From contig NZ_JACARE010000017.1 in NCBI RefSeq assembly GCF_013386765.1, positions 235,550-299,549 on the forward strand: a stretch of DNA of 64,000 nucleotides, given 5' to 3'. Origin of the DNA: Pseudomonas yamanorum (GTDB lineage: Bacteria; Pseudomonadota; Gammaproteobacteria; Pseudomonadales; Pseudomonadaceae). Under the pieces are notes generated by a model. It had not been told where the DNA came from and searched no databases. It saw only the letters and a program-made list of their open reading frames with translations. Position numbers and translations under genes: made by a program. Below are positions 50,830 through 61,630 of this stretch, in pieces. Within the stretch, counting starts at the first letter, position 1, and the number at the start of each line of letters is the position of its first letter.

Positions 50830-51131
50830 CCGAGTCGGCTATCCGCCTCGGCGAGGCCGGCGAATTGCTGATCAGCGGCGTGCTGGATTACAGCACCGGG
50901 CCAGCCCTGCGCAAGCAGGGCCAGGGGCTGATCAATGCCAGCACCTCTGCTGCGCTGGTGCTGGATTGCTCGGCGGTGGTGAAGTCCAGCAGTGTAGGCT
51001 TGTCGTTGCTGCTGTGTTTCATGCGTGATGCACAGGCCGTCAAAAAGCCGGTAAGCATCCGTGCATTGCCCGAAGACATGCGTGAAATCGCTGAGGTTTC
51101 CGGTCTGACCGAGCTGTTGGCGCATCCTTAA
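50826..51131 (+). CDS. mlaB: STAS-domain protein MlaB
   Basis: 101 residues of STAS fold (LISGVLDYSTGPALRKQGQGLI; LVLDCSAVVKSSSVGLSLLLCFMRDAQA). It binds MlaF and stabilises the transporter. The start overlaps the mlaC stop by 4 bases (ATGA). Confidence 0.93.
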   Translation: MTESAIRLGEAGELLISGVLDYSTGPALRKQGQGLINASTSAALVLDCSAVVKSSSVGLSLLLCFMRDAQAVKKPVSIRALPEDMREIAEVSGLTELLAHP

Positions 51132-51145
51132 TACACATTATTAAA

Positions 51146-51199
51146 GAAGCCCCCCGTCAGAGTCCTGCTATGCGGGGTTCGCAGGCGCGGGGCTTTTTT
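51146..51199 (+). terminator. Terminator after mlaB
   Basis: AAGCCCC (from 51146) pairs with GGGGCTT ahead of a T-run, with a long GC-rich middle that can fold internally. It separates the mla operon from ibaG-murA. Confidence 0.75.
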
Positions 51200-51245
51200 G
51201 TATGATGTGCGACCCGCGCGCACTGGGCGCCCATAGAGGTTGATC

Positions 51246-52774
<1,529 letters not shown>

Positions 52775-52799
52775 TTCCAGGAGCTGCAAATACGGTCAT

Positions 52800-52905
52800 T
52801 GTGGCGAGGGAGCTTGCTCCCGCTGGACTGCGCAGCAGTCCCAGTCTTTTTAAACAAAGAGCAGGGCCGCTTCGCGCCCCAGCGGGAGCAAGCTCCCTCG
52901 CCACA
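52800..52905. repeat. Inverted REP pair (GGCGAGGGAGCTTGCTCCCG class)
   Basis: TGTGGCGAGGGAGCTTGCTC faces GAGCAAGCTCCCTCGCCACA about 60 bases later, the same class as the pair near 9951. It lies between murA and hisG. Confidence 0.9.
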
Positions 52906-53021
52906 GGACGATGTATGCTGTTAGCTGACTTGTTTCAAATCGAGGCTGTAATGGCCTCGATCTGTGTCTGGCGCCGATTGCGACCGGACAGCAATAGCCT
53001 GATGAAGGACTGACGTTTCCC

Positions 53022-53657
53022 ATGTTGACCATCGCACTGTCCAAGGGCCGCATCCTTGACGACACTTTGCCGCTTCTGGCTGAAGCGGGCATCGTGCCGA
53101 CCGAGAATCCGGACAAGAGCCGCAAGCTGATCATCCCCACGACCCAGGACGACGTTCGCCTGCTGATCGTGCGTGCCACCGACGTGCCAACCTACGTTGA
53201 ACATGGCGCGGCCGACCTCGGCGTGGCGGGTAAAGACGTGTTGATGGAATACGGCGGCCAGGGCCTGTACGAGCCGCTGGACCTGCGTATTGCCCTGTGC
53301 AAGCTGATGACCGCCGGCCGTGTCGGTGATGTCGAGCCCAAGGGCCGCCTGCGGGTGGCGACCAAGTTCGTCAACGTTGCCAAGCGTTACTACGCCGAGC
53401 AAGGCCGCCAGGTCGACATCATCAAGCTCTACGGCTCGATGGAGCTGGCACCGCTGATCGGCCTGGCCGACAAGATCATCGACGTGGTCGACACCGGCAA
53501 CACCCTGCGCGCCAACGGCCTGGAACCCCAGGACTTTATCGCCGACATCAGCTCCCGCCTGATCGTCAACAAAGCTTCGATGAAAATGCAGCACGCCCGT
53601 ATCCAGGCGTTGATCGACACCCTGCGCAAGGCAGTGGAGTCTCGACACCGCGGTTGA
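53022..53657 (+). CDS. hisG: ATP phosphoribosyltransferase, short form
   Basis: 211 residues, catalytic domain only ([41 protein letters not shown] loop [16 protein letters not shown]). The short form lacks the C-terminal regulatory domain and depends on HisZ, which must be encoded elsewhere. First step of histidine synthesis. A hairpin with T-run separates it from hisD. Confidence 0.97.
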   Translation: MLTIALSKGRILDDTLPLLAEAGIVPTENPDKSRKLIIPTTQDDVRLLIVRATDVPTYVEHGAADLGVAGKDVLMEYGGQGLYEPLDLRIALCKLMTAGRVGDVEPKGRLRVATKFVNVAKRYYAEQGRQVDIIKLYGSMELAPLIGLADKIIDVVDTGNTLRANGLEPQDFIADISSRLIVNKASMKMQHARIQALIDTLRKAVESRHRG

Positions 53658-53710
53658 CTCACCCGCGCGGCCCTGAGCCGCGCCCGTCTATCCGCCTCAT
53701 AGCCAGAATT

Positions 53711-53760
53711 CTCAGGTGCCCAAGCGGAAACGACTGCTAGTTTAGGGCGCCTGAGTTTTT
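53711..53760 (+). terminator. Hairpin and T-run between hisG and hisD
   Basis: CTCAGGTGCCC (53711-53721) pairs with GGGCGCCTGAG (53745-53755, one G-U), followed by TTTTT. It either ends the hisG transcript or attenuates hisDC, which begins 25 bases later. Confidence 0.75.
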
Positions 53761-53784
53761 GCCAATTCTATTGAGGCCCTCGCT

Positions 53785-55113
53785 ATGACCACGTCCACTG
53801 CAATTGCCCGACTCAACGCTGCCGACCCGGATTTCGCCCATCATCTGGATCATCTGCTGAGCTGGGAAAGCGTGTCCGACGATTCGGTCAACCAGCGGGT
53901 GCTCGATATCATCAAAGCCGTGCGCGAGCGCGGTGACGCGGCGCTGGTGGATTTCACCCGGCAGTTCGATGGCCTGGACGTCGCCTCCATGGCCGACCTG
54001 ATCCTGCCCCGCGAACGCCTGGAACTGGCCCTGACCCGCATCACTGCCCCGCAGCGCGAAGCCCTGGAAGTGGCGGCCGCGCGGGTGCGCGGCTACCACG
54101 AAAAACAGAAACAGGACTCCTGGAGCTACACCGAGGCCGACGGCACCGTGCTGGGCCAGAAGGTCACGCCGCTGGACCGCGCCGGCCTGTACGTGCCCGG
54201 CGGCAAGGCGTCGTACCCGTCTTCGGTCCTGATGAACGCGATTCCGGCCAAGGTGGCCGGCGTGACCGAAGTGGTCATGGTGGTGCCCACCCCGCGCGGC
54301 GAAATCAACGAACTGGTGCTGGCCGCGGCCTGCATTGCCGGGGTTGATCGCGTGTTTACCATCGGCGGCGCCCAGGCGGTTGCGGCCCTGGCCTACGGTA
54401 CCGAAAGCGTGCCGAAGGTCGACAAGGTGGTGGGCCCGGGTAACATCTACGTGGCCACGGCCAAGCGCCACGTGTTTGGCCAGGTTGGCATCGACATGAT
54501 CGCCGGCCCTTCGGAAATCCTCGTGGTGTGTGACGGCCAGACCGACCCGGACTGGATCGCCATGGACCTGTTCTCCCAGGCCGAGCACGACGAGGACGCC
54601 CAGGCGATCCTGGTCAGCCCGGACGCCGAGTTCCTGGACAAGGTGGCCGCGAGCATCGCCAAGTTGCTGCCGACCATGGAGCGCGCCGAGATCATCGAGA
54701 AGTCGATCAATGGCCGTGGCGCCCTGATCCAGGTCCGTGACATGGAGCAAGCCATCGAAGTGGCCAACCGCATCGCACCGGAACACCTGGAGTTGTCCGT
54801 CGCCGACCCACAAGCCTGGCTGCCGCTGATTCGTCACGCCGGCGCGATCTTCATGGGCCGCCACACCAGCGAAGCCCTGGGCGACTACTGCGCAGGCCCC
54901 AACCACGTGTTGCCGACCTCGGGCACCGCGCGGTTCTCCTCGCCGCTGGGTGTGTATGACTTCCAGAAGCGTTCGTCGATCATCTTCTGCTCGCCCCAGG
55001 GCGCGTCGGAGTTGGGCAAGACCGCTTCCGTGCTGGCCCGTGGCGAGTCGCTGACCGCCCACGCCCGCAGTGCCGAATACCGTATCGTTGACGACAAGCA
55101 GCAGGGGAACTGA
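53785..55113 (+). CDS. hisD: Histidinol dehydrogenase
   Basis: 442 residues. Zinc and catalytic regions include [51 protein letters not shown] and [14 protein letters not shown]. Oxidises histidinol to histidine in two NAD-dependent steps. Three bases before hisC, clearly cotranscribed. Confidence 0.97.
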   Translation: MTTSTAIARLNAADPDFAHHLDHLLSWESVSDDSVNQRVLDIIKAVRERGDAALVDFTRQFDGLDVASMADLILPRERLELALTRITAPQREALEVAAARVRGYHEKQKQDSWSYTEADGTVLGQKVTPLDRAGLYVPGGKASYPSSVLMNAIPAKVAGVTEVVMVVPTPRGEINELVLAAACIAGVDRVFTIGGAQAVAALAYGTESVPKVDKVVGPGNIYVATAKRHVFGQVGIDMIAGPSEILVVCDGQTDPDWIAMDLFSQAEHDEDAQAILVSPDAEFLDKVAASIAKLLPTMERAEIIEKSINGRGALIQVRDMEQAIEVANRIAPEHLELSVADPQAWLPLIRHAGAIFMGRHTSEALGDYCAGPNHVLPTSGTARFSSPLGVYDFQKRSSIIFCSPQGASELGKTASVLARGESLTAHARSAEYRIVDDKQQGN

Positions 55114-55116
55114 AAC

Positions 55117-56169
55117 ATGAGCAAATTCTGGAGCCCGCTCGTCAAGGATCTCGTTCCTTACGTGCCCGGTGAGCAACCGAAGCTGACCAAGCTGGTGAAG
55201 CTCAACACCAATGAAAACCCCTACGGCCCGTCGCCCAAGGCGCTGGCCGCCATGCAGGCCGAGCTGAACGACAACCTGCGTTTGTACCCGGACCCCAACA
55301 GCGACCTGCTCAAGCAGGCGGTGGCGAAGTATTACGGGATCGACGCGGGCAAGGTGTTCCTCGGCAACGGTTCCGACGAAGTCCTGGCGCACATCTTCCA
55401 CGGCTTGTTCCAGCACGACCTGCCGCTGCTGTTCCCGGACATCAGCTACAGCTTCTACCCGGTGTACTGCGGCCTGTACCGCATTGCGTTCGACGCGGTG
55501 CCGCTGGACGAACAGTTCCAGATCCGCGTGTCGGACTACGCCAGGCCCAACGGCGGGATCATCTTCCCCAACCCCAACGCGCCGACTGGCTGTGTGATGA
55601 AGCTGGATGCGGTGGAGCAGATCCTCAAGGCCAGCCCGGATTCGGTGGTGGTGGTCGATGAAGCCTATATCGACTTCGGCGGCGAAACCGCCATCAGCCT
55701 GGTGGACCGATACCCGAACCTGCTGGTGACCCAGACCCTCTCCAAATCGCGCTCCCTGGCCGGTTTGCGGGTAGGCCTGGCCGTGGGCCACCCGGACCTG
55801 ATCGAGGCGCTGGAGCGAGTCAAGAACAGCTTCAACTCCTACCCGATCGACCGCCTGGCGATTGTCGGCGCGGCGGCTGCGTTTGAAGACCGTGAGCACT
55901 TCCAGAAGACCTGCCAGTGGGTGATCGACAGCCGTGAAACGCTGGTGGCGCAACTGGAGGCCAAAGGTTTTGAGGTGCTGCCGTCTGCAGCCAACTTCAT
56001 CTTTGCCCGTCACCCACGGCACGACGCCGCCGGGCTGGCAGCCAAGGTGCGGGAGCAAGGGGTGATTGTGCGGCACTTCAAGCAGGAGCGGATTGCCCAG
56101 TTCCTGCGGATCAGCATTGGTACGCCAGAGCAGAACCAGGCGCTGATTGATGCGTTGGGTGAGCTGTAA
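55117..56169 (+). CDS. hisC: Histidinol-phosphate aminotransferase
   Basis: 350 residues, fold-type I PLP enzyme. The PLP Lys is in [35 protein letters not shown] and [16 protein letters not shown] are the substrate and cofactor motifs. Transaminates imidazole-acetol phosphate. Followed by a REP pair. Confidence 0.96.
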   Translation: MSKFWSPLVKDLVPYVPGEQPKLTKLVKLNTNENPYGPSPKALAAMQAELNDNLRLYPDPNSDLLKQAVAKYYGIDAGKVFLGNGSDEVLAHIFHGLFQHDLPLLFPDISYSFYPVYCGLYRIAFDAVPLDEQFQIRVSDYARPNGGIIFPNPNAPTGCVMKLDAVEQILKASPDSVVVVDEAYIDFGGETAISLVDRYPNLLVTQTLSKSRSLAGLRVGLAVGHPDLIEALERVKNSFNSYPIDRLAIVGAAAAFEDREHFQKTCQWVIDSRETLVAQLEAKGFEVLPSAANFIFARHPRHDAAGLAAKVREQGVIVRHFKQERIAQFLRISIGTPEQNQALIDALGEL

Positions 56170-56189
56170 TCTTTATTGACTGAACCGGC

Positions 56190-56279
56190 GCCATCGCGGG
56201 CAAGCCCGGCTCCCACAGGGGACTGCATTCTTTCTGACAATGCATTCCAACGTGGGAGCCGGGCTTGCCCGCGATGAGG
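56190..56279. repeat. Inverted REP pair (GTGGGAGC / GGCTTGCC class)
   Basis: GCCATCGCGGGCAAGCCC...GGCTCCCACA faces CGTGGGAGCCGGGCTTGCCC...GCGATGAGG with about 33 bases between. It lies between the convergent ends of hisC and uraA. Confidence 0.87.
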
Positions 56280-56307
56280 CCATCAGCAACACCCAAAAGC
56301 TGAAGCC

Positions 56308-57582
56308 TTACAGCAACGGCTCATCCGGTTTCTTGTTCTTCCAGCCATCATTGCCCGGCAGCAGCAGATTCAACGCAATCGCTACCACCGCACACAGGGC
56401 GATGCCCTTCAGGCCAAAGTCATCCGGGCCGGTGCCGGTTCCCACCAGCACGCCGCCAATCCCGAACACCAGGGTCACCGACACAATCACCAGATTGCGC
56501 GCTTCGCCGAGGTCGATCTTGTGACGGATCAGTGTGTTCATCCCTACTGCGGCAATCGAACCGAACAGCAGGCACAAAATACCGCCCATCACCGGGATTG
56601 GAATGCTTTGCAGCAGTGCGCCGAACTTGCCGATGAACGCCAGGCTGATGGCAAACACTGCCGCCCAGGTCATGATCTTCGGGTTGTAGTTCTTGGTCAG
56701 CATCACCGCTCCCGTCACTTCCGCGTAGGTCGTGTTGGGCGGACCGCCGAACAGGCCGGCTGCAGTGGTGGCGATCCCGTCACCCAGCAGCGTGCGGTGC
56801 AGGCCAGGCTTCTTCAGGTAATCGCGACCGGTCACGCTGCCCACCGCAATCACGCCACCGATGTGTTCGATCGCCGGGGCCAGGGCCACCGGGACGATAA
56901 ACAGGATCGCCTGCCAGTTGAACTCCGGCGCGGTGAAGTGGGGCAGGGCGAACCACGGTGCGGCGGCGATCTTCGCGGTGTCGACTACACCGAAGTAGAA
57001 CGACATGGCGAAACCCACCAGTACGCCCGAGATGATCGGCACCAGGCGGAAAATACCCTTGCCGAACACTGCCACGATCAACGTGGTGAGCAGCGCCGGC
57101 ATCGAGATCAGCATGGCCGTCTGGTAGTGGATCAACTCGCTACCGTCACCCGCCTTGCCCATCGCCATGTTGGCGGCAATCGGCGCCATGGCCAGGCCGA
57201 TGGAAATGATCACCGGCCCGATTACCACCGGCGGCAGCAGCCGGTCGATGAAACCGGTGCCCTTGATCTTCACTGCCAGGCCGAGGAAGGTGTAAACGAA
57301 ACCCGCCGCCATCACTCCGCCCATGGTCGCTGCGAGGCCGAATTGGCCCTTGGCGAGAATGATCGGGGTGATAAAGGCAAAGCTCGACGCCAGGAACACC
57401 GGCACTTGGCGCCCGGTGACCACTTGGAACAACAAGGTGCCCAAGCCTGCGGTAAACAGGGCGACGTTTGGATCGAGACCGGTGATCAGCGGCATCAACA
57501 CCAGCGCGCCAAATGCCACGAAGAGCATCTGTGCGCCAGACAGGATCTGGCGCCAAAGCGGGTCGTTGAACTCATCCTGCAT
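56308..57582 (-). CDS. uraA: Uracil permease (NCS2 family)
   Basis: 424 residues, about 14 membrane segments. NCS2 motifs are ALAPAIEHIGGVIAVGSVTGRDYLKKPGLHRTLLGDG and GGPPNTTYAEVTGAVMLTKNYNP, typical of UraA uracil:proton symporters. ATG 57582 has AAGGA 9 bases upstream and is preferred to the GTG two codons earlier. Two bases after upp, forming an uptake-and-salvage operon. Confidence 0.94.
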   Translation of the reverse strand: MQDEFNDPLWRQILSGAQMLFVAFGALVLMPLITGLDPNVALFTAGLGTLLFQVVTGRQVPVFLASSFAFITPIILAKGQFGLAATMGGVMAAGFVYTFLGLAVKIKGTGFIDRLLPPVVIGPVIISIGLAMAPIAANMAMGKAGDGSELIHYQTAMLISMPALLTTLIVAVFGKGIFRLVPIISGVLVGFAMSFYFGVVDTAKIAAAPWFALPHFTAPEFNWQAILFIVPVALAPAIEHIGGVIAVGSVTGRDYLKKPGLHRTLLGDGIATTAAGLFGGPPNTTYAEVTGAVMLTKNYNPKIMTWAAVFAISLAFIGKFGALLQSIPIPVMGGILCLLFGSIAAVGMNTLIRHKIDLGEARNLVIVSVTLVFGIGGVLVGTGTGPDDFGLKGIALCAVVAIALNLLLPGNDGWKNKKPDEPLL

Positions 57583-57584
57583 GG

Positions 57585-58223
57585 TCACGCGTCCTTCTGC
57601 TTGGTACCGAAGATCTTGTCGCCGGCATCGCCCAGGCCCGGGATGATGTAGCCGTGTTCGTTCAGGCGTTCATCGATGGACGCGGTGTAGATCAGCACGT
57701 CCGGGTGGGCTTTCTCGACGGCGGCGATGCCTTCGGGAGCGGCCACCAGCACCATGGCGCGGATGTCCTTGCAGCCGGCCTTTTTCAGCAGGTCGATGGT
57801 GGCAACCATGGAACTGCCGGTGGCGAGCATCGGGTCGATGATCATCGCCAGGCGTTCGTCGATTTCCGGGACCAGTTTTTCCAGGTAGGTGTGGGCCTGC
57901 AGCGTCTCTTCGTTGCGGGCCACGCCCACGGCGCTGACCTTGGCGCCCGGGATCAGGCTGAGCACGCCTTCAAGCATGCCGATACCGGCGCGCAGGATCG
58001 GTACCACGGTAATCTTCTTGCCGGCGATTTTCTCGACCTGGACGGGACCACACCAACCGGCGATCTCGTAGTTTTCCAGGGGCAGGTCTTTGGTCGCCTC
58101 GTAGGTGAGCAGCGCTCCGACTTCCTGAGCAAGCTCGCGGAAGTTCTTCGTGCTAATGTCGGCGCGGCGCATAAGGCCGAGTTTATGTCGGATCAGCGGA
58201 TGGCGGATCTCACGGATGGGCAT
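57585..58223 (-). CDS. upp: Uracil phosphoribosyltransferase
   Basis: 212 residues. [31 protein letters not shown] and the PRPP loop [20 protein letters not shown] are diagnostic. Converts uracil and PRPP to UMP. First gene of upp-uraA; a run of seven T precedes the start by 23 bases. Confidence 0.97.
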   Translation of the reverse strand: MPIREIRHPLIRHKLGLMRRADISTKNFRELAQEVGALLTYEATKDLPLENYEIAGWCGPVQVEKIAGKKITVVPILRAGIGMLEGVLSLIPGAKVSAVGVARNEETLQAHTYLEKLVPEIDERLAMIIDPMLATGSSMVATIDLLKKAGCKDIRAMVLVAAPEGIAAVEKAHPDVLIYTASIDERLNEHGYIIPGLGDAGDKIFGTKQKDA

Positions 58224-58388
58224 GGGGAAAGGCTCCGGCGGCGGGCAAAAAAACCGGCCTAGATTAATCTATCCGAGGGTGTTGTCCTATAGACATCTAG
58301 TACGTTAGTCCATTAAGGCTTGAACGTTGCGCCTCACATGCGTACCTTTGCCCGCTTTTCTTGCCACAGCACCCCCTTGGAGAGCGCC

Positions 58389-58946
58389 ATGTCCGCTGAT
58401 CTCGAGCATATCCGTCAAATCATGCGCGAGGCTGACTGCCTGTACACCGAAGCGCAAGTCGAAGAGGCCATCGCCAAGGTCGGCGCGCACATCTCCCGTG
58501 AAATGGCCGACACCAACCCGGTGGTCTTTTGCGTGATGAACGGTGGCCTGATTTTCGCCGGTAAACTGCTCACCCATCTGCAATTCCCGCTGGAGGCGTC
58601 CTACCTGCACGCCACCCGCTATCGCAATGAAACAAGCGGCGGCGACCTGTTCTGGAAAGCCAAGCCGGAAGTCTCGTTCATCGACCGCGATGTATTGATC
58701 ATCGACGACATCCTCGATGAAGGTCACACCCTGGGCGCGATCATCGATTTCTGCAAACACGCTGGCGCACGCAAAGTGCACACCGCCGTGTTGATCGACA
58801 AGGACCACGACCGCAAGGCCCGTCCGGACCTGAAAGCCGATTACGTGGGCCTGCCGTGCATCGACCGTTACATCTTCGGTTACGGCATGGACTATAAAGG
58901 CTACTGGCGCAACGCTAACGGTATCTACGCCGTTAAAGGAATGTAA
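58389..58946 (+). CDS. hpt: Hypoxanthine(-guanine) phosphoribosyltransferase
   Basis: 185 residues; start MSADLEHIRQIMREADCLYTEAQVEEAI. The PRPP loop VLIIDDILDEGHTLGAIIDF and VVFCVMNGGLIFAGKL are typical. Purine salvage. Divergent from upp-uraA, with 165 bases between; the two salvage units may share control. Confidence 0.93.
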   Translation: MSADLEHIRQIMREADCLYTEAQVEEAIAKVGAHISREMADTNPVVFCVMNGGLIFAGKLLTHLQFPLEASYLHATRYRNETSGGDLFWKAKPEVSFIDRDVLIIDDILDEGHTLGAIIDFCKHAGARKVHTAVLIDKDHDRKARPDLKADYVGLPCIDRYIFGYGMDYKGYWRNANGIYAVKGM

Positions 58947-59007
58947 GCGGGATTCAGGCGCAGGGCTGTCATGCTATCGTGCTTGGCCCCTGCGTCTGGA
59001 GCTGTTC

Positions 59008-59493
59008 ATGAGCCTGTTGATTCGCACCTGCGCCGCCCTGGCGCTGACCCTCAGTTTGCCCCTGGCGGCCGCTCCTGCGCCGTTGCACGGCCAGTTCCTG
59101 CCTCCCGACGACCTTAATTTGCGAGCCGAAGCTGCGGACCAGCAGCAATTGCTGCAAGTCACCGACTATTCGGTGGTGGTGGGTAACCAGCGCCAATCCA
59201 CTCAGCAGCCGATCCCGGTGACCTCGCCGTTGATGATCCGCCTCAAGGGCAAATCCTTGAACAAGGGCGCGACCATCGCCCAGGTGATCCTCAATTTCGA
59301 TGCCGAAAGCAAAAGCCTGAAAAAGCCGGTGTTCGACGATAAAAGCAAAACCCTCACGTTGTCTTACCCGGTGACCCAGTACCGGGTGATTGTCGACCTG
59401 TTGCGCAATGACACCGTCTACGTGCAATTCCTCACGTACGCCAATGGCCATATCTGGGCTGATTTGCACACCGGGGCGGTGCGCGCCAAATAA
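59008..59493 (+). CDS. Hypothetical exported protein
   Basis: 161 residues. A Sec signal (MSLLIRTCAALALTLSLPLAAAPAP) is followed by about 135 mature residues, probably beta-rich, with no Cys and no motif I recognise. GGAG lies 6 bases upstream and codon use is like its neighbours, so the gene is real. It follows hpt by 61 bases and may be cotranscribed. Function unknown. Confidence 0.75.
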   Translation: MSLLIRTCAALALTLSLPLAAAPAPLHGQFLPPDDLNLRAEAADQQQLLQVTDYSVVVGNQRQSTQQPIPVTSPLMIRLKGKSLNKGATIAQVILNFDAESKSLKKPVFDDKSKTLTLSYPVTQYRVIVDLLRNDTVYVQFLTYANGHIWADLHTGAVRAK

Positions 59494-59531
59494 TCCAGCC
59501 GACGCCGATTCGGCCGTGTAAATACAGTCAA

Positions 59532-59620
59532 TGTCGGAGCTGGCTTGCCTGCGATAGCGGTGGGTCAGTTGGCCCATCTGTTACTGATACATCGCTATCG
59601 CAGGCAAGCCAGCTCCCACA
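59532..59620. repeat. Inverted REP pair (GGAGCTGGCTTGCC class)
   Basis: TGTCGGAGCTGGCTTGCCTG and its mirror CAGGCAAGCCAGCTCCCACA, about 35 bases apart; the left arm carries one substitution (GTCGGAG for GTGGGAG). Confidence 0.85.
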
Positions 59621-59701
59621 TTGGTTCGCGTACCTTTCGAAGCCGCTGTGCCGCAGGTAAACTGCTTTTCCCGTGTATATGTCTGCAGGCTGGAGTCGGT
59701 A

Positions 59702-59989
59702 ATGCGTAAAGATAAGAAACAGCTGATTGGTGATGAAATCGGCGACGAGCAAATCAAGCTGTTCCTGAATTTCGAGCCGGTAGACGCCACTTCGCCGTCC
59801 CTGCACAAACTGATCAAGGCCTACCGTGGCCTGCGCATCGACGACTTCGAACGCTTCCTGGGCTTTTTCAAGGAAGCCGGCCTGGACCTCGATGGCAAGG
59901 ACGAGCATGGCCTGACCTTCGTTGACGTGATCAAGGACCAGCGCAACGCCGCCGAGTACATCGAGCTGATCGAACAAGCCCGGGGCTGA
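59702..59989 (+). CDS. Small conserved protein (PA4642-like)
   Basis: 95 residues, acidic and helical: RKDKKQLIGDEIGDEQIKLFLNFEP, then YRGLRIDDFERFLGFFKEAGLDLDGKD. The C-terminal part (DEHGLTFVDVIKDQRNAAEYIELIEQA) is ankyrin-like. It resembles a conserved Pseudomonas protein of unknown function. Closed by a strong terminator. Confidence 0.8.
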   Translation: MRKDKKQLIGDEIGDEQIKLFLNFEPVDATSPSLHKLIKAYRGLRIDDFERFLGFFKEAGLDLDGKDEHGLTFVDVIKDQRNAAEYIELIEQARG

Positions 59990-60001
59990 TTGCTGCGGAC
60001 G

Positions 60002-60044
60002 AAAAAAAACGCCCCGTTCTCATCATGAGAGCGGGGCGTTTTTG
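60002..60044 (+). terminator. Terminator after the PA4642-like gene
   Basis: AAAACGCCCCGTTCTCATCATGAGAGCGGGGCG-type stem (CGCCCCG and TCTC paired with GAGA and CGGGGCG), with A-run before and T-run after, so it may work in both directions. Confidence 0.88.
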
Positions 60045-60052
60045 CTTGTTAC

Positions 60053-60152
60053 TGTAGGAGCGAGCTTGCTCGCGAAGAACCTGAGAACACCGCGTTAAAC
60101 CAGGCGAGCTGTGTCATCGTTAACGTCTTTCGCGAGCAAGCTCGCTCCTACA
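60053..60152. repeat. Inverted REP pair overlapping the mqo 3' end
   Basis: TGTAGGAGCGAGCTTGCTCG at 60053 and its mirror ending CGAGCTCGCTCCTACA-like at 60152 (CGCGAGCAAGCTCGCTCCTA). The right arm (60127-60152) is inside mqo; the left arm is beyond its stop. Confidence 0.9.
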
Positions 60153-61630
60153 TCAACCAGTTCCAGGCTGATGTTGTTCTGCGTGTTGATCTTGCGATAC
60201 AGCTCGGCATCGGTCTCCAGGACCTTTTCCCGCGCCGGGAAGATCTCGTGCAGCTTGGCAGCCCATTCGCCGGCCGCTTTCGCCGGGAAGCAGCGTTCGA
60301 TCAGTTCCAGCATGATCGACACCGTCACCGAAGCGCCCGGGGACGCGCCCAGCAGGGCGGCCAACGAACCGTCCTTGGCCGCAACCAGTTCGGTACCGAA
60401 TTGCAGCACGCCGCCTTTCTTCGGGTCTTTCTTGATGATCTGCACCCGCTGGCCGGCCACTTCCAGGCGCCAGTCTTCGGCTTTGGCTTCAGGGTAGAAG
60501 CGGCGCAGGGATTCCAGGCGCTGTTCCATGGACTGGCGCACTTCGCTGACCAGGTACTTGGTCAGGTCCATGTTGTCCCGGGCCACGGCCAGCATCGGGC
60601 CGATGTTGCCGGCACGAATCGACAGGGGCAGGTCAAGGAACGAGCCGTGCTTGAGGAACTTGGTGGTGAAGCCGGCGTATGGCCCGAACAGCAGGGACTT
60701 CTTGCCATCCACTACGCGGGTGTCGAGGTGCGGCACCGACATCGGTGGCGAACCCACGGCGGCCTGGCTGTAGACCTTGGCCTGGTGGTGCTTGACCACT
60801 TCCGGGTTGTCGCAACGCAGCCACTGGCCGCTGACCGGGAAGCCGCCGAAGCCCTTGCTTTCTTCGATGCCCGAGGCTTGCAGCAGCGGCAGAGCCGCGC
60901 CACCGGCGCCGAGGAACACGAACTTGGCGTCCACATCACGGGAGTTGCCGCTGTTGACGTCCTTGATGCTCACGGTCCAGCCGGCGCCGTTGCGCTTGAG
61001 GCCGGTGACGCGCTTGCTGTACTTGACCTGGGCATCCGGTGCGCTGGTCAGGTGCGAGAGTAACTGGTTGGTCAGGGCGCCGAAGTTGACGTCGGTGCCG
61101 TTCATCACGCGGGTGGCGGCGATTTTTTCGTCCAGCGGTCGGCCAGGCATCATCAGCGGCATCCACTCGGCCATCTCGCTGCGGTCTTCGGTGTAGTGCA
61201 TGTCCGAGAACGCGTGGTGCTGGCTGAGGGTTTCAAAGCGTTTCTTGAGGAACGACACGCCTTTCTCGCCCTGCACGAAGCTCAGGTGCGGCACGGGGCT
61301 GATAAAGGATTTGGACGAGCCAAAGGTGCCTTTCTTGGTCAAGTACGCCCAGAACTGCTTCGACACCTCGAATTGGGTGTTGATGTGCACGGCTTTCTTG
61401 ATGTCGATGGAGCCGTCGGCGGCCTCGGGTGTGTAGTTCAGCTCACACAGCCCGGCGTGGCCGGTACCGGCGTTGTTCCACGGGTTGGAACTTTCCGCGG
61501 CACCCGAATCCATCAGCTCAACGACTTCCAGCTTGAGGCCGGGGTCGAGCTCTTTGAGCAGTACGGCGAGGGTGGCACTCATGATGCCCGCACCTACCAG
61601 TACTACGTCGACTGCTTCGTTATGCGCCAT
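60095..61630 (-). CDS. mqo: Malate:quinone oxidoreductase
   Basis: 511 residues. FAD-binding [22 protein letters not shown] at the N-terminus, [20 protein letters not shown], and the C-terminal [19 protein letters not shown] are typical. Oxidises malate to oxaloacetate and reduces the quinone pool at the inner membrane, replacing malate dehydrogenase. The final residues DVGASLLAK and the following tail are encoded by one arm of a REP pair, so the native C-terminus has been replaced or extended. Monocistronic. Confidence 0.95.
   Translation of the reverse strand: MAHNEAVDVVLVGAGIMSATLAVLLKELDPGLKLEVVELMDSGAAESSNPWNNAGTGHAGLCELNYTPEAADGSIDIKKAVHINTQFEVSKQFWAYLTKKGTFGSSKSFISPVPHLSFVQGEKGVSFLKKRFETLSQHHAFSDMHYTEDRSEMAEWMPLMMPGRPLDEKIAATRVMNGTDVNFGALTNQLLSHLTSAPDAQVKYSKRVTGLKRNGAGWTVSIKDVNSGNSRDVDAKFVFLGAGGAALPLLQASGIEESKGFGGFPVSGQWLRCDNPEVVKHHQAKVYSQAAVGSPPMSVPHLDTRVVDGKKSLLFGPYAGFTTKFLKHGSFLDLPLSIRAGNIGPMLAVARDNMDLTKYLVSEVRQSMEQRLESLRRFYPEAKAEDWRLEVAGQRVQIIKKDPKKGGVLQFGTELVAAKDGSLAALLGASPGASVTVSIMLELIERCFPAKAAGEWAAKLHEIFPAREKVLETDAELYRKINTQNNISLELVDVGASLLAKDVNDDTARLV

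Noticed and set aside
53737..56076. A 779-codon open frame antisense to hisD-hisC
   Set aside because: It mirrors real histidine genes, has no recognisable domain, and is the usual result of high GC at third positions in Pseudomonas.
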